DNA of 64,000 nt from Bacillota bacterium. GTDB lineage: Bacteria > Bacillota > Clostridia > Peptostreptococcales > Anaerovoracaceae. The notes beneath the pieces are model-generated. The model saw only the letters and a program-made list of their open reading frames with translations. It ran no database searches and was not told the origin of the DNA. A program made the position numbers and the translations under genes. Where the stretch lies: positions 1-64,000 of the forward strand of contig JAQXGH010000001.1 in assembly GCA_029006195.1 (NCBI GenBank). Direction: 5' to 3'. Shown here one piece after another: positions 35,511 through 44,662 of the stretch (positions are counted from its first letter, which is position 1; each line of letters starts with the position of its first letter).

Positions 35511-36743
35511 TTAGATTCCGATTTTCAGAAGTTCGATAAACTGTCTGGCAGTTCTCGGGCTTCTGCCGTTATGTCTTATTGCAAAAGCTTCAGCCTTCGT
35601 ATTAAGCGCTCTAAGTGTTATTGCACCTTCGGCAGGAACAGCAGCCGGATCTTCATCGTCATAGTAGAGGATTCCGTACTCGTCAGCCAGTGATCTAACG
35701 ATGCTGAGGTAGTTATCCTTTTCTGGACGCATGAATGTGATAGTCAGTCCGAAACGGGCAGCCAGGCTCATTGTTTCCTGGATAGTATCGTTAACGTGGA
35801 TTTCTTCGCCAGTTCTGTCAGACATGCTTTCCTTAACAAGATGACGACGGTTACTTGTAGCAAAGATAGCCACATTGTCTCCGCATCCGGCAACGCTGCC
35901 TTCGAGAGTTGCCTTAAGAGCTGAGAAGTTATCGTCATTACCTGTGAAAGATAAATCGTCAATAAACAATATGAATTTAAGAGGGTTTGATGACAGTTCT
36001 TCCAGAATTTCTGGGATCTGGAAAAGCTGTTCCTTCTTTATTTCTATGATTCTAAGTCCCTGGTCAGCGTAGTGAGCAGCAACTGCCTTGATAGTTGAGC
36101 TCTTACCAGTACCCATATCGCCGTAAAGAAGCATGTTGCTTGCGCCCTTACCGCTAACAAGAGCTTCTGTGTTCTTGATAATGAGGTTTCTTTCGCGTTC
36201 GTATTCAAAGAGCTGATCCAGTCTCTGGAAATCAGGTGAAGTTACAGGTGTGATCTTACCGTCTGAAATACGGAAGAAGTTGTAACGAGCGTACATGCCG
36301 TAACCTGTAACAGGGATGTCGGCAATCTTCTTATTGAAGTCATCCGCTAAAGTGATATGCTGGCACTTCCAAGCCGGCAGAGTGATAGGCAGCTGGCCGT
36401 CAAAACATGCATCTGCGATAGCCTGCTGCATCTCGTCTGAAGAAATCGATGCGATCTCCTCCAGAATGTTTAATTCGCGTGTAACCGCAGCCTTAATGTC
36501 ATCGCTCATTTCTCTGCCTGCGGCAACATTCTTAACATAGAAGTTGTCATCGCTGAGAACGATCTTCTTAACATATTCTGAAATGTTATCAGTTTCAGGA
36601 TACAGAAGTGAAATGAACTGGCTGTATAAGTCGATGCTTGGGCTTTCGATAAGATCAAGCAAAGCCTTCATAGCCTTATCGCTTCTAACTTCTCTAAAAA
36701 TCGCGAGCGAATCAGCCTTGATTTTTAAATTATTATTCTCCAT
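35511..36743 (-). CDS. DUF815 family AAA ATPase
   Basis: This 410-aa cytosolic protein has an N-terminal helical part (residues 1-170) and a DUF815 ATPase. The Walker A is LYGDMGTGKSS, Walker B is FILFIDDLSF, and the sensor region is VAIFATSNRRHLV. The start at 36743 is set by AAGGAG seven bases upstream; a TTG just before it is less likely. The family has no established function; it is often compared with small ATP-dependent remodelling enzymes. It overlaps the small upstream gene by 11 bases. Confidence 0.88.
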   Translation of the reverse strand: MENNNLKIKADSLAIFREVRSDKAMKALLDLIESPSIDLYSQFISLLYPETDNISEYVKKIVLSDDNFYVKNVAAGREMSDDIKAAVTRELNILEEIASISSDEMQQAIADACFDGQLPITLPAWKCQHITLADDFNKKIADIPVTGYGMYARYNFFRISDGKITPVTSPDFQRLDQLFEYERERNLIIKNTEALVSGKGASNMLLYGDMGTGKSSTIKAVAAHYADQGLRIIEIKKEQLFQIPEILEELSSNPLKFILFIDDLSFTGNDDNFSALKATLEGSVAGCGDNVAIFATSNRRHLVKESMSDRTGEEIHVNDTIQETMSLAARFGLTITFMRPEKDNYLSIVRSLADEYGILYYDDEDPAAVPAEGAITLRALNTKAEAFAIRHNGRSPRTARQFIELLKIGI

Positions 36744-37035
36744 CAAAATACTCCTTTATATATTTGCTGACGATGTCTATAGCTTCCTGCATTCCCTCTA
36801 AAGCTTCCCAGTCGTCAGATATTAACACCTTAACGAGTCCATAGATTCTGTTTCTGTAATATTCGATTGCACCTTCAAAATCCATATTCTCTGCCTGAAG
36901 GTCTCTGATTTCAGGAACGCCGTAGTCTACAGTAATAGCTCCGCGTCTCTTCTCAGGGCCGTCAGTAACATCGATAATATTGAATTCACATTTATAGCTA
37001 TATGCTGGTTCTGCTACCAGTTTGATCTTTCTCAT
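36733..37035 (-). CDS. Small protein of unknown function upstream of DUF815
   Basis: This 100-aa soluble, acidic protein (FNIIDVTDGPEKRRGAITV, EAIDIVSKYIKEYFDG) has no motif I recognise. GGAGAGATT precedes its ATG and its last 11 bases overlap the DUF815 ATPase gene, so the two are translationally linked. It is divergent from the pseudouridine synthase gene. Confidence 0.7.
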   Translation of the reverse strand: MRKIKLVAEPAYSYKCEFNIIDVTDGPEKRRGAITVDYGVPEIRDLQAENMDFEGAIEYYRNRIYGLVKVLISDDWEALEGMQEAIDIVSKYIKEYFDGE

Positions 37036-37097
37036 AATCTCTCTCCATATAAGTGTTATAGTAAGTTTAGTCCTTCTTAATTATACACCATTTATGA

Positions 37098-37103
37098 TAT
37101 AAT
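37098..37103 (+). promoter_or_regulatory. Likely -10 box of the pseudouridine synthase gene
   Basis: A perfect TATAAT lies 45 bases before the ATG in the divergent gap. The -35 region is not close to consensus. The surrounding ATTATA...TATAAT is a loose dyad. Confidence 0.5.
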
Positions 37104-37147
37104 GGTCAGAAAGATTAGTTTCAGTTAGTAGATTAGAAAGAATAGAT

Positions 37148-37852
37148 ATGAGATTAAACAAATACATTGCGACTGCAGGCGTTTGCAGCCGTAGAAAAGC
37201 AGATGAACTCATCTCAAATGGTAACGTTAAAATCAACGGGGCAGTAATGCGTGAGATGGGATATAACGTTGAAGAAGGCGACAGAGTTGAAGTAAACGGT
37301 AAGCCTATATTCGCAGAAGAGAAGAAAATCTATGTGGCAGTTAATAAGCCGCTGGGCTACATCACTTCAATGGATGACGATAAGGATAGAGCTACAGTTG
37401 CTGAACTGGTTTCAGACATTCCTGAAAGACTCTTCCCGGTAGGTCGTCTCGACTACAACACGACAGGTCTTCTCATCATGACTAACGACGGTCAGCTGAC
37501 ATATGCACTGACTCATCCTAAGCACGAAGTGTATAAGACTTATGTGGCTACAGTAGCCGGTGTTATTTCAGATGTCAGACTGGCTAAACTCAGACGCGGA
37601 GTTGATATCGGAGGATTCATCACATCACCGGCCAAGGTTCGCGTAATCAAACAGAACAGAAGATCAACTGTAGTAGAAATCTCCATAAGAGAAGGTAAGA
37701 ACAGACAGGTAAGAAAAATGTTCAAGGCTGTCGGCAACAACGTGCAGGCTTTAGAGAGAGTCGCTATCGGCGACATCAAACTGGGCCGTCTCATGGAAGG
37801 TCATTACAGAAAACTCACTAGAGAAGAAGTGGAATATCTTAAGAGCTTTTAA
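37148..37852 (+). CDS. 23S rRNA pseudouridine synthase, RluB/RsuA family
   Basis: This 234-aa enzyme isomerises a uridine in rRNA. Residues 1-60 form an S4 RNA-binding domain (MRLNKYIATAGVCSRRKADELI). The catalytic Asp is in GRLDYNTTGLLIMTNDG. REGKNRQVRKMFKAVG is the family C-terminal motif. RluB (23S U2605) is the most likely member in Firmicutes, but RsuA-type specificity cannot be excluded. Confidence 0.92.
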   Translation: MRLNKYIATAGVCSRRKADELISNGNVKINGAVMREMGYNVEEGDRVEVNGKPIFAEEKKIYVAVNKPLGYITSMDDDKDRATVAELVSDIPERLFPVGRLDYNTTGLLIMTNDGQLTYALTHPKHEVYKTYVATVAGVISDVRLAKLRRGVDIGGFITSPAKVRVIKQNRRSTVVEISIREGKNRQVRKMFKAVGNNVQALERVAIGDIKLGRLMEGHYRKLTREEVEYLKSF

Positions 37853-37867
37853 GGGAGGGATTTAATA

Positions 37868-38410
37868 ATGATCAATGTATATTTAGCTGATGGATTCGAA
37901 GAAGTTGAAGCGCTGACAGCTGTGGACGTTCTGAGAAGAGCGGGAATCCCGGTACAGACTGTTTCAATTACAGACGATAAAATGGTAAGAGGAACTCACG
38001 ATATCTACGTTCAGGCGGACACTGTTTTCGCAGACGTAGATCATAACGATTGTGAAATGATCGTTCTTCCTGGCGGACTTCCAGGTGCTGCTAACCTGCA
38101 GGACTTTAAGCCGCTCGAAGAGCAGATTATAGCTTTTGCACAGGGCGGCAAGAAGCTGGCGGCAATTTGCGCAGCACCAATGGTATTTGGCGAACTGGGT
38201 CTTCTCGAAGGCAAGAACGCAACAATCTATCCTGGAATGGAAGAACATCTTAAGGGCGCCAACGCCACAGACCTGGCAGCAGTGGTTGACGGAAACATAA
38301 CTACAGGCAAGGGTCCAGCCTTCGCGATGACATTCGCACTCACTTTAGTTGAGGTTCTCCAGGGAGAAGCAAAGGCTTCAGAAGTTGCCAGCGGTTTACT
38401 TTTAAAATAG
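37868..38410 (+). CDS. DJ-1/PfpI family protein
   Basis: This 180-aa protein is of the YajL/ThiJ type. The nucleophile-elbow cysteine lies in LAAICAAPMVFGELGLL, and the conserved Glu is in DGFEEVEALTAVDVLRRAG. VLPGGLPGAANLQ is typical of the DJ-1 group and not of PfpI proteases. Proposed roles in the family are glyoxalase-like, deglycase or oxidative-stress functions, which remain debated. GGGAGGG lies before the ATG, 15 bases after the pseudouridine synthase gene. Confidence 0.9.
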   Translation: MINVYLADGFEEVEALTAVDVLRRAGIPVQTVSITDDKMVRGTHDIYVQADTVFADVDHNDCEMIVLPGGLPGAANLQDFKPLEEQIIAFAQGGKKLAAICAAPMVFGELGLLEGKNATIYPGMEEHLKGANATDLAAVVDGNITTGKGPAFAMTFALTLVEVLQGEAKASEVASGLLLK

Positions 38411-38412
38411 GC

Positions 38413-38443
38413 TTGACGATAGTGGATTAAAATAGTACACTAT
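38413..38443 (+). promoter_or_regulatory. Rubrerythrin promoter with a dyad over the spacer and -10
   Basis: TTGACG (38413-38418) and TACACT (38436-38441) are 17 bp apart. ATAGTG (38419-38424) and CACTAT (38438-38443) form a 6-bp inverted repeat with 13 bp between, covering the spacer and -10, as an operator might. A ~75-base untranslated leader follows. Confidence 0.5.
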
Positions 38444-38523
38444 AAATGCGGGAGGGAAACCTCTATATATAACAGTTCAAACATCAAATAGGATATTGAG
38501 ATATTTAAGGAGGAAAAGAAATT

Positions 38524-39066
38524 ATGAAATGGGTATGTTCAGTATGCGGTTACACTCACGAAGGCGATCAGGCACCAGAAAAGTGCCCACAGTGTAAGGT
38601 ACCTGCAGAAAAGTTTAATAAGGTTGAAGATGAAGAAAGAGTATGGGCTGCAGAACACGTTGTTGGCGTAGCTAAGGGCGTTGATGAAGAAATCATTCAG
38701 GGTCTCAGAGACAACTTCAATGGCGAATGTACAGAAGTTGGTATGTACCTGGCAATGGCTAGAGTAGCTCACAGAGAAGGTTATCCTGAAATCGGTCTTT
38801 ACTGGGAAAAGGCTGCATGGGAAGAAGCTGAACACGCTGCTAAGTTCGCAGAACTCCTGGGCGAAGTAGTTTCAGATTCAACAGAAGCTAACCTTAAGGC
38901 TAGAGTAGATGCTGAATGGGGCGCTACAGCTGGTAAGACAGAACTGGCTAAGAAGGCTAAGGCTCTTAACCTGGATGCTATCCACGATACAGTTCACGAA
39001 ATGGCTAGAGACGAAGCTAGACATGGTAAGGCTTTAGCTGGCCTCCTCGCTAGATACTTTGGCTAA
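38524..39066 (+). CDS. Rubrerythrin with N-terminal rubredoxin domain
   Basis: This 180-aa protein has the reversed order: a rubredoxin-like iron site first ([10 protein letters not shown]...CPQCKVP, Cys4 type), then the four-helix diiron domain ([40 protein letters not shown], later [12 protein letters not shown]). It reduces hydrogen peroxide with electrons from NADH oxidoreductases and protects anaerobes. AAGGAGG precedes the ATG. It is monocistronic, with its own promoter and terminator. Confidence 0.95.
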   Translation: MKWVCSVCGYTHEGDQAPEKCPQCKVPAEKFNKVEDEERVWAAEHVVGVAKGVDEEIIQGLRDNFNGECTEVGMYLAMARVAHREGYPEIGLYWEKAAWEEAEHAAKFAELLGEVVSDSTEANLKARVDAEWGATAGKTELAKKAKALNLDAIHDTVHEMARDEARHGKALAGLLARYFG

Positions 39067-39110
39067 TGCTTGTTAATTATCACTGTGCATTTATAAATGA
39101 ATGAGATAGG

Positions 39111-39138
39111 GACTATCGAGAAATCGGTAGTCTCTTTT
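39111..39138 (+). terminator. Terminator of the rubrerythrin gene
   Basis: GACTATCGA (39111-39119) pairs with TCGGTAGTC (39124-39132) around a GAAA loop, then T-rich sequence. Confidence 0.85.
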
Positions 39139-39256
39139 GTTTTGTTGAAACAGCCTGATTCTAACAGTAAATGTAGCCAAACATTCCCCGTGTGGCACAC
39201 TCTGAAACTATGTAAAGCTTTTGTAAATGTATGTAAAAACAATTGATAAAAAAGGG

Positions 39257-39284
39257 TTGAAACTTGTAAAATTTATGTTATAAC
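39257..39284 (+). promoter_or_regulatory. Promoter of the Na/Pi cotransporter gene
   Basis: TTGAAA (39257-39262) and TATAAC (39279-39284) are 16 bp apart, 65 bases before the ATG. Confidence 0.65.
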
Positions 39285-39349
39285 TGTACTTGGTTAAGGT
39301 TTGATTTTTGACAATAACTAATGGTTTTATATAGAAAAGAGGAAAGTAA

Positions 39350-41122
39350 ATGAGTGTTGTAAATGTAATCTCGCTTCTTGGAGGAGTTGCCTTATTCCTG
39401 TTCGGAATGCATCTTATGGGTGACGGCCTGAAGAAGGTTGCGGGAAGCAAGCTTGAACTTATCCTGTACAGATTAACAAGCAGCCCTATCAAGGGCATTA
39501 TGCTGGGTACAGGTGTTACTGCAGTTATTCAGAGTTCATCAGCTACATCAGTAATGGTTGTAGGTTTTGTAAACTCAGGAATGATGAAGGTTAAACAAGC
39601 TATCGGTATCATTATGGGTGCCATCATCGGTACAAGTATCACAGGATGGATCATCTGTCTGTCTTCAGTAAATGGAGGCAGCGATGGAAACGATGTATTC
39701 GCGATCCTTTCTACTGATACCTTTACTACAATTGTTGCAGTAATTGGTGTAATACTGATAATGTTTACTAAGAAGGAGAAGAACCATCAGCTTGGTTCTA
39801 TCATGTTAGGTTTCGCGGTACTGATGTTCGGTATCGGAGCTATGAGTGACGCTGTATATCCACTTCGTGAAAGTGAACAATTCATTCATATGCTGACTAC
39901 ATTTTCAAACCCTGTAATCGGCATCCTGATCGGTCTGCTGTTTACATGTGTTATCCAGAGTGCATCAGCTGCTGTAGGTATCCTGCAGACACTAGCTGTT
40001 ACAGGAGCTATTGACTTCGGTCTGGCTTTACCTATGATTATGGGTATCGCTGTTGGTGCTGCTGTACCAGTACTGCTTTCGGCTTTAGGCGCTAATAAGA
40101 ATGGTAAGAGAACTGCTTTGATATATCTTCTGGTAGACGTTCTCGGCGCTATTATCTTCGGCATTCTGTTCTATGCGGTTAATGCCGTTGTGCATTTCAG
40201 TTTTATGGATATGTCAATGAACATGGCGGCTATCGCTCTGCTGAACACAATTTACAGAGCTGTTATCGTTCTGATTCTGACACCGTTCATCGGAACTCTT
40301 GAAAAGCTGGTTACTAAGATCGTTCCTGGCGGCGCAGAAGACGAAGCTCCTGTTGCTGACGTTGATCTCCTGGAAGAAAGATTCCTGAGCTACCCATCAA
40401 TCGCTATCGAACAGACTAGACTTACTATCAACTCAATGGCAGAAAGAACTAAGCAGAATCTTGATGATGCAATTAGACTGTTCGATCATTATACGAAGGA
40501 AGGCTTCGATAAAGTCTGCGAAATTGAAAGTGTTGTAGATACATACGAAGATAAGCTTAACGCATTCCTTATTAAGATTACTGAGAAGGAATTGAATCAC
40601 GAACAGAACCAGGCAGTAAGTAAGTACCTGCATGCGATTACTGACTTCGAAAGAATGAGTGACCATGCTGAAAATCTGGCAGAAACTGCGCAGGAAATGC
40701 ACGATAACAAGATCAGTTTCTCACCTGCAGGTGCTAGCGAAATGGCTACACTCAAGGAAGTAGTTGAGGAAATTATTGGACTTACTATTAAGGCTTTCGT
40801 AGAAGATGATATGGAAGCTGCATATAGAATCGAGCCTCTCGAAGAAATCATCGATGGCCTTTGCGATGGAATGAAGATGCATCATATCGAGAGAATCACA
40901 ACTGGCGAATGTCACAACAGTAACGGCTACGCATTCAATGATATGCTTACAAACTTCGAACGTATCGGCGACCACTGCTCAAACGTTGGTATCGCAGTTA
41001 AGATGAAGTACGAAGAAACTATTGAGGCTCACGGCCAGGAAGCTAGAATGGAAATCGAGAGACAGCACGGCTTTGATAAGTACTATGACGAATACGTTGA
41101 GAAGTATCACGTTCAGAGATAA
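39350..41122 (+). CDS. Na/Pi cotransporter with C-terminal PhoU-like domain
   Basis: This 590-aa membrane protein belongs to the NptA/SLC34-like family. Two inverted QSS repeats are visible: GVTAVIQSSSATSVMVVGF and TCVIQSASAAVGILQTLAV, each in a membrane core. From about residue 345 the soluble PhoU-like helical domain follows (DFERMSDHAENLAETAQ; FERIGDHCSNVGIAVKM). It imports phosphate with sodium. The fused PhoU part suggests self-regulation by phosphate status. The ATG follows AGAGGAAAG. Confidence 0.94.
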   Translation: MSVVNVISLLGGVALFLFGMHLMGDGLKKVAGSKLELILYRLTSSPIKGIMLGTGVTAVIQSSSATSVMVVGFVNSGMMKVKQAIGIIMGAIIGTSITGWIICLSSVNGGSDGNDVFAILSTDTFTTIVAVIGVILIMFTKKEKNHQLGSIMLGFAVLMFGIGAMSDAVYPLRESEQFIHMLTTFSNPVIGILIGLLFTCVIQSASAAVGILQTLAVTGAIDFGLALPMIMGIAVGAAVPVLLSALGANKNGKRTALIYLLVDVLGAIIFGILFYAVNAVVHFSFMDMSMNMAAIALLNTIYRAVIVLILTPFIGTLEKLVTKIVPGGAEDEAPVADVDLLEERFLSYPSIAIEQTRLTINSMAERTKQNLDDAIRLFDHYTKEGFDKVCEIESVVDTYEDKLNAFLIKITEKELNHEQNQAVSKYLHAITDFERMSDHAENLAETAQEMHDNKISFSPAGASEMATLKEVVEEIIGLTIKAFVEDDMEAAYRIEPLEEIIDGLCDGMKMHHIERITTGECHNSNGYAFNDMLTNFERIGDHCSNVGIAVKMKYEETIEAHGQEARMEIERQHGFDKYYDEYVEKYHVQR

Positions 41123-41133
41123 AGAATGTAATA

Positions 41134-41165
41134 AGAGCGAACTCCGGATGGGGGCGCTCTTTTTT
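41134..41165 (+). terminator. Terminator of the Na/Pi cotransporter gene
   Basis: AGAGCG (41134-41139) pairs with CGCTCT (41155-41160), with CTCC/GGGG pairing inside, and five T follow. Confidence 0.8.
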
Positions 41166-41268
41166 ATTATTGGGCGTGCGCGGCTGCATGAAATTATTTG
41201 GCTTCAAACTGTGAATTTGCTTATAAAGAATGTTATAATAATTCCACTAAATACATGAGGAGACAGAA

Positions 41269-41838
41269 ATGGTTGTAAATAAGAATGAATTCTTCGGTAA
41301 AATCAAGAAGATCCTCATCCCAGAGGATCAGATACAGGAAAAAATAGCGGAAGTAGGTAAGCAGATCAGTGAAGAGTATGAAGGCAAACCTTTGCTTCTC
41401 ATTAGTATTCTGAATGGGGCATTTGTGTTCATGGCGGATATATGTAGAGCTATTTCGATCCCATGTGAAATCGGATTTATGGCAGCGAAGAGCTATGCCG
41501 GTACACAGTCAACTGGTGAAGTTAAGATTTCGCTTGATGTTACTCAGGACTTGAGCCAGTATCACGTGATTATAGTTGAAGATATTATTGATACAGGAAG
41601 AACTCTTTCTCTTGTTGTAGAGAAGCTCAAAGAGAGAAATCCGCTTTCCCTTAAGGTTGTAACTCTTCTCGACAAGCCAGAGCGCAGAGTGGTTGATTTT
41701 AAGGCAGACATTGCGCTGTTTACGATTCCAGATCACTTTGTAATCGGTTACGGCCTGGATTTTGATGAGGCATACAGAAATCTGCCGTATATTGCTGAGT
41801 ATTCAGAAGATACTGATGAAGTTTCAGTAGACGTTTAA
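41269..41838 (+). CDS. hpt: Hypoxanthine phosphoribosyltransferase
   Basis: This 189-aa enzyme salvages hypoxanthine (and usually guanine) with PRPP. The PRPP loop is [15 protein letters not shown], the flexible-loop serine/tyrosine pair is in [14 protein letters not shown], and the purine-site segment is [28 protein letters not shown] at 41234-41239 is a likely -10 box. GAGGAGACAG precedes the ATG. It completes purine salvage with guaB, purA and purB downstream. Confidence 0.96.
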   Translation: MVVNKNEFFGKIKKILIPEDQIQEKIAEVGKQISEEYEGKPLLLISILNGAFVFMADICRAISIPCEIGFMAAKSYAGTQSTGEVKISLDVTQDLSQYHVIIVEDIIDTGRTLSLVVEKLKERNPLSLKVVTLLDKPERRVVDFKADIALFTIPDHFVIGYGLDFDEAYRNLPYIAEYSEDTDEVSVDV

Positions 41839-41896
41839 GATATATAGTTATTGTTGTGTTTATCCATACTTATTGCTAGTTTGGAGGAGAATCATT

Positions 41897-43126
41897 ATGG
41901 TTAAATCAATTTTTAGCGCTTGGAATAAGCTGAGCCTGGTTAAGCGTATCATTATCGGCTTAATCGTAGGTATCATTTTATCATTCCTGGCACCTGAGAA
42001 GCTGTCATTCATCACTATTTTCGGAACACTGTTTGTAAGCGCACTTAAGGCAGCAGCACCTGTGCTCGTACTGTTCCTGGTTGCTTCGGCAATCGCACAG
42101 CACAAGACAGGTCAGAAGACAAACCTTAAGACAGTAATTTGTCTGTACATCATTGGTACACTTACAGCTGGTATAATCGCAGTACTTGCAAGCTTCGCAT
42201 TCCCGGTTACTATTGCACTGAGCAAGGGCGTAGAGGCTGCTGATATTACTCCACCAAGTGGAATCGCAGAAGTATTCCAGACTTTACTTGGTAATATCGT
42301 TTCAAATCCTATCGCTTCAATCGCTGATGCTAACTACATTGGCGTTCTGGCATGGGCTGTTATTCTGGGTGTTGCATTAAGACATTCAGCAGACAGCACT
42401 AAGAAGGTTATTAGCGACGTTGCAGATGCACTTACAACAATCATCAGATGGATCATTCAGTTCGCACCTCTGGGCGTTATGGGTCTGGTATTCAGCTCAA
42501 TCGCAGAAAGCGGCGTTGAATCACTCATCAGCTATGGTAAGCTGATTCTGGTTCTTGTAGGATGTATGCTTGTTGTTGCATTTATCACTAATCCGCTTAT
42601 CGTATTCCTGGCTGCACACAGAAATCCATATCCACTGGTACTCAAGTGCATCAAGGACAGCGGTATCACAGCATTCTTCACTAGAAGTTCAGCTGCTAAC
42701 ATTCCTGTTAACATGCAGCTTTGTGAAGAACTCAAGCTCGACAAGGACACTTACTCAATCTCAATTCCTTTAGGAGCAACAATCAACATGGCTGGTGCAG
42801 CAGTAACTATCTCAGTACTGACACTTGCTGCAGCTCATACACTGGGCATCCAGGTTGACCTGCCATCAGCTATTCTGCTTTGCTTCATGTCAGCTCTTGG
42901 CGCATGCGGTACTTCAGGTGTTGCAGGCGGTTCAATTCTGCTGATCCCTATGGCAGCTGCTCTCTTCGGAATTCCTGCAGACATCGCAGCTCAGATCGTA
43001 GGTGTTGGTTTCATAGTTGGTGTAATTCAGGACTCATGCGAAACAGCTCTGAACTCATCAACAGATGCTGTATTAACAGCTACGGCTGAATACAGAAGAA
43101 TGTGGAAGGAAAGCAAGAAAGCTTAA
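41897..43126 (+). CDS. sstT: Serine/threonine:Na+ symporter
   Basis: This 409-aa membrane protein of the dicarboxylate/amino acid:cation symporter family matches Sst[18 protein letters not shown] at the start, [41 protein letters not shown] (substrate and sodium sites), and [18 protein letters not shown]. It imports Ser and Thr with sodium. The start is ATG 41897 with TTGGAGGAG upstream. It stands alone, with a terminator behind. Confidence 0.95.
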   Translation: MVKSIFSAWNKLSLVKRIIIGLIVGIILSFLAPEKLSFITIFGTLFVSALKAAAPVLVLFLVASAIAQHKTGQKTNLKTVICLYIIGTLTAGIIAVLASFAFPVTIALSKGVEAADITPPSGIAEVFQTLLGNIVSNPIASIADANYIGVLAWAVILGVALRHSADSTKKVISDVADALTTIIRWIIQFAPLGVMGLVFSSIAESGVESLISYGKLILVLVGCMLVVAFITNPLIVFLAAHRNPYPLVLKCIKDSGITAFFTRSSAANIPVNMQLCEELKLDKDTYSISIPLGATINMAGAAVTISVLTLAAAHTLGIQVDLPSAILLCFMSALGACGTSGVAGGSILLIPMAAALFGIPADIAAQIVGVGFIVGVIQDSCETALNSSTDAVLTATAEYRRMWKESKKA

Positions 43127-43141
43127 TCGTCACTAGACTAC

Positions 43142-43171
43142 AAAGGGAGCGTTAAACGCGCTTCCTTTTTA
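43142..43171 (+). terminator. Terminator of sstT
   Basis: AAAGGGAGCG (43142-43151) pairs with CGCTTCCTTT (43159-43168, one G-T pair) and T residues follow. Confidence 0.8.
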
Positions 43172-43265
43172 ATTGTTAAGATTCACAGTTTCTCCTTCCA
43201 AACATCATAAATAAAGATTAGAATTAATGTGAGAAGATAGGTTTTGCATAACAAAGGAGACGAAT

Positions 43266-43565
43266 ATGATTACAACTAAAACTATGAACGTAAATGGTAA
43301 TATTCTTCAGGGTATCAGCATCAGCTCACCTGGCGGTGAAGGCCATCCAAATATGCTTGTTATCGTAGGAACTAAGGGATACATTATGTGCGGTTATCTG
43401 AATCAGGAGGCTGCTAAGAGCTTCGGTGACGTTGCATGTGTTATCAGCGGCAAGGAACTTGAGGACCTGCTTGATGCACCTGTTAAGGCTGTTTTACCTG
43501 AAGCTGAGAAGCTGGGAATCCAGATCGGAATGACTGGTGCACAGGTGTGTGAAATTATCGCATAA
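43266..43565 (+). CDS. DUF1805 family protein
   Basis: This 99-aa protein matches the YunC/DUF1805 family. The pattern LIVGTKGYIMCGYLNQEAAKSFGD appears here as VIVGTKGYIMCGYLN, and GVKTVEDLLDAPV-like sequence as ELEDLLDAPVKAV. The function is unknown. AAAGGAGACGAAT precedes the ATG. The next gene begins 16 bases after the stop and is probably cotranscribed. Confidence 0.82.
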   Translation: MITTKTMNVNGNILQGISISSPGGEGHPNMLVIVGTKGYIMCGYLNQEAAKSFGDVACVISGKELEDLLDAPVKAVLPEAEKLGIQIGMTGAQVCEIIA

Positions 43566-43581
43566 CAGGAGGAGGGATTAA

Positions 43582-44469
43582 ATGAGAAATAAATTCAGAG
43601 CATTGCTTGCAGGCGGAATTGCTTTGGCGATGATGTTTACAAGTGTATGCGCATATGCTGAGGACGTGACTATTGATTCGGGCGATCAGCCTTATCTGTC
43701 GCTGGGGGCTGATTTGACAGAGGATCAGCAGAATACAGTGCTTGGATACTTCGGAATTAATTCTAGCGATCTTTCAAATTATGATGTACATTATGTTACT
43801 AATGACGAGGAGTATCAGTATTTGGGTTCAAGACTTGATGCTTCTAAGATCGGAACGAAGGCTTTATCATCTGTTGTTATTAAGGATAGCGGTGATAAGA
43901 ACATCGATATCGATACTTATAACATCAATTACTGCACAGAAGGCATGTACAGAAATGCGCTGGTAACTGCAGGCGTTAGCGATGTTGATGTTATCGTTGC
44001 CGGACCTTTTGAAATTTCGGGCACAGCGGGTCTTGTTGGCGTTATCAAGGCTTACGAGAATATGACTGGTGAAGAAGTGCCTGATGAAGTTATTGAAAGC
44101 GCTGTAGATGAAATTACAACAACTGGCGAAGTAGGGGAAGATGTAGGCGATAAAGAAGGAGTAGAAGCCATTATAGCGACAGTAAAGGAAGAGATGGCTG
44201 AGAACCCTTCGATGTCAGCTGAGGAAATCGCTCAGGCAATCAGAGACGCTGCTGATAAGTATGGCGTTGATATTTCAGAAGAAAATATACAGAAGATCGT
44301 GAACATGCTTCAGAAGCTGCAGAATTCCGGCGTTGACTGGGATAATATCATGAAGCATTCGGATTCTATCCTCAAGCATTTCGAGGGCCTCTTCTCAGGC
44401 GACAATGCGGATGCTGCTAAGGGATTTTTACAGAGAATCATAGATTGGTTTGCTGGTCTGTTCAGTTAA
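43582..44469 (+). CDS. Secreted DUF1002 family protein
   Basis: This is a 295-aa exported protein. Residues 1-26 are a signal peptide (cut near AYAED). The body shows the DUF1002 (YpuA-like) pattern: LGADLTEDQQNTVLGYFGI, YNINYCTEGMYRNALVTAGVSDVDVIVAGPFEISGTAGLVG. A helical C-terminal region ends in a hydrophobic stretch (QRIIDWFAGLF), perhaps a membrane contact. The function is not known; B. subtilis YpuA is linked to envelope stress. AGGAGGAGG lies before the ATG. Confidence 0.85.
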   Translation: MRNKFRALLAGGIALAMMFTSVCAYAEDVTIDSGDQPYLSLGADLTEDQQNTVLGYFGINSSDLSNYDVHYVTNDEEYQYLGSRLDASKIGTKALSSVVIKDSGDKNIDIDTYNINYCTEGMYRNALVTAGVSDVDVIVAGPFEISGTAGLVGVIKAYENMTGEEVPDEVIESAVDEITTTGEVGEDVGDKEGVEAIIATVKEEMAENPSMSAEEIAQAIRDAADKYGVDISEENIQKIVNMLQKLQNSGVDWDNIMKHSDSILKHFEGLFSGDNADAAKGFLQRIIDWFAGLFS

Positions 44470-44492
44470 TTAAATAAAACAGAACATAAAAG

Positions 44493-44524
44493 TAGTGCAC
44501 CACCGGGAAATGGTGCACTATTTT
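44493..44524 (+). terminator. Terminator of the DUF1805-DUF1002 unit
   Basis: TAGTGCACCA (44493-44502) pairs perfectly with TGGTGCACTA (44511-44520), followed by T residues. Confidence 0.9.
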
Positions 44525-44531
44525 ATTTGAC

Positions 44532-44639
44532 GCATACTCATAATTCGAGAGTTGGATAGATATCATTTATAAGTATGCCTTAGGACCCTGGTGCTCACAA
44601 GAATGGGGTTCTTGTTACGGGAAATAAGCAGCCAGGTCC
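44532..44639. ncRNA. Orphan structured element between DUF1002 and pckA
   Basis: Two hairpins occupy the gap between convergent genes. GCATACT (44532-44538) pairs with AGTATGC (44572-44578). In the second, GGAC (44583-44586) pairs with GTCC (44636-44639), CTGG (44588-44591) with CCAG (44632-44635), TGCT (44592-44595) with AGCA (44627-44630), and ACAAGAA (44597-44603) with TTCTTGT (44609-44615) around TGGGG. An 11-base one-sided bulge (44616-44626) includes a GGGAAA. This bulged shape is not a terminator and has no T tract. Either strand could be transcribed, on the minus strand as the pckA 3' end. I know no family that fits. Confidence 0.4.
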
Positions 44640-44662
44640 AGTCTGGAATTTAATTGCATATT

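Noticed and set aside
44588-44639. Small SRP RNA, because of the string AAGCAGCCAGG
   Set aside because: The opposite strand of the helix lacks the conserved SRP pairing partner and the GGAA tetraloop; the similarity is one short string.
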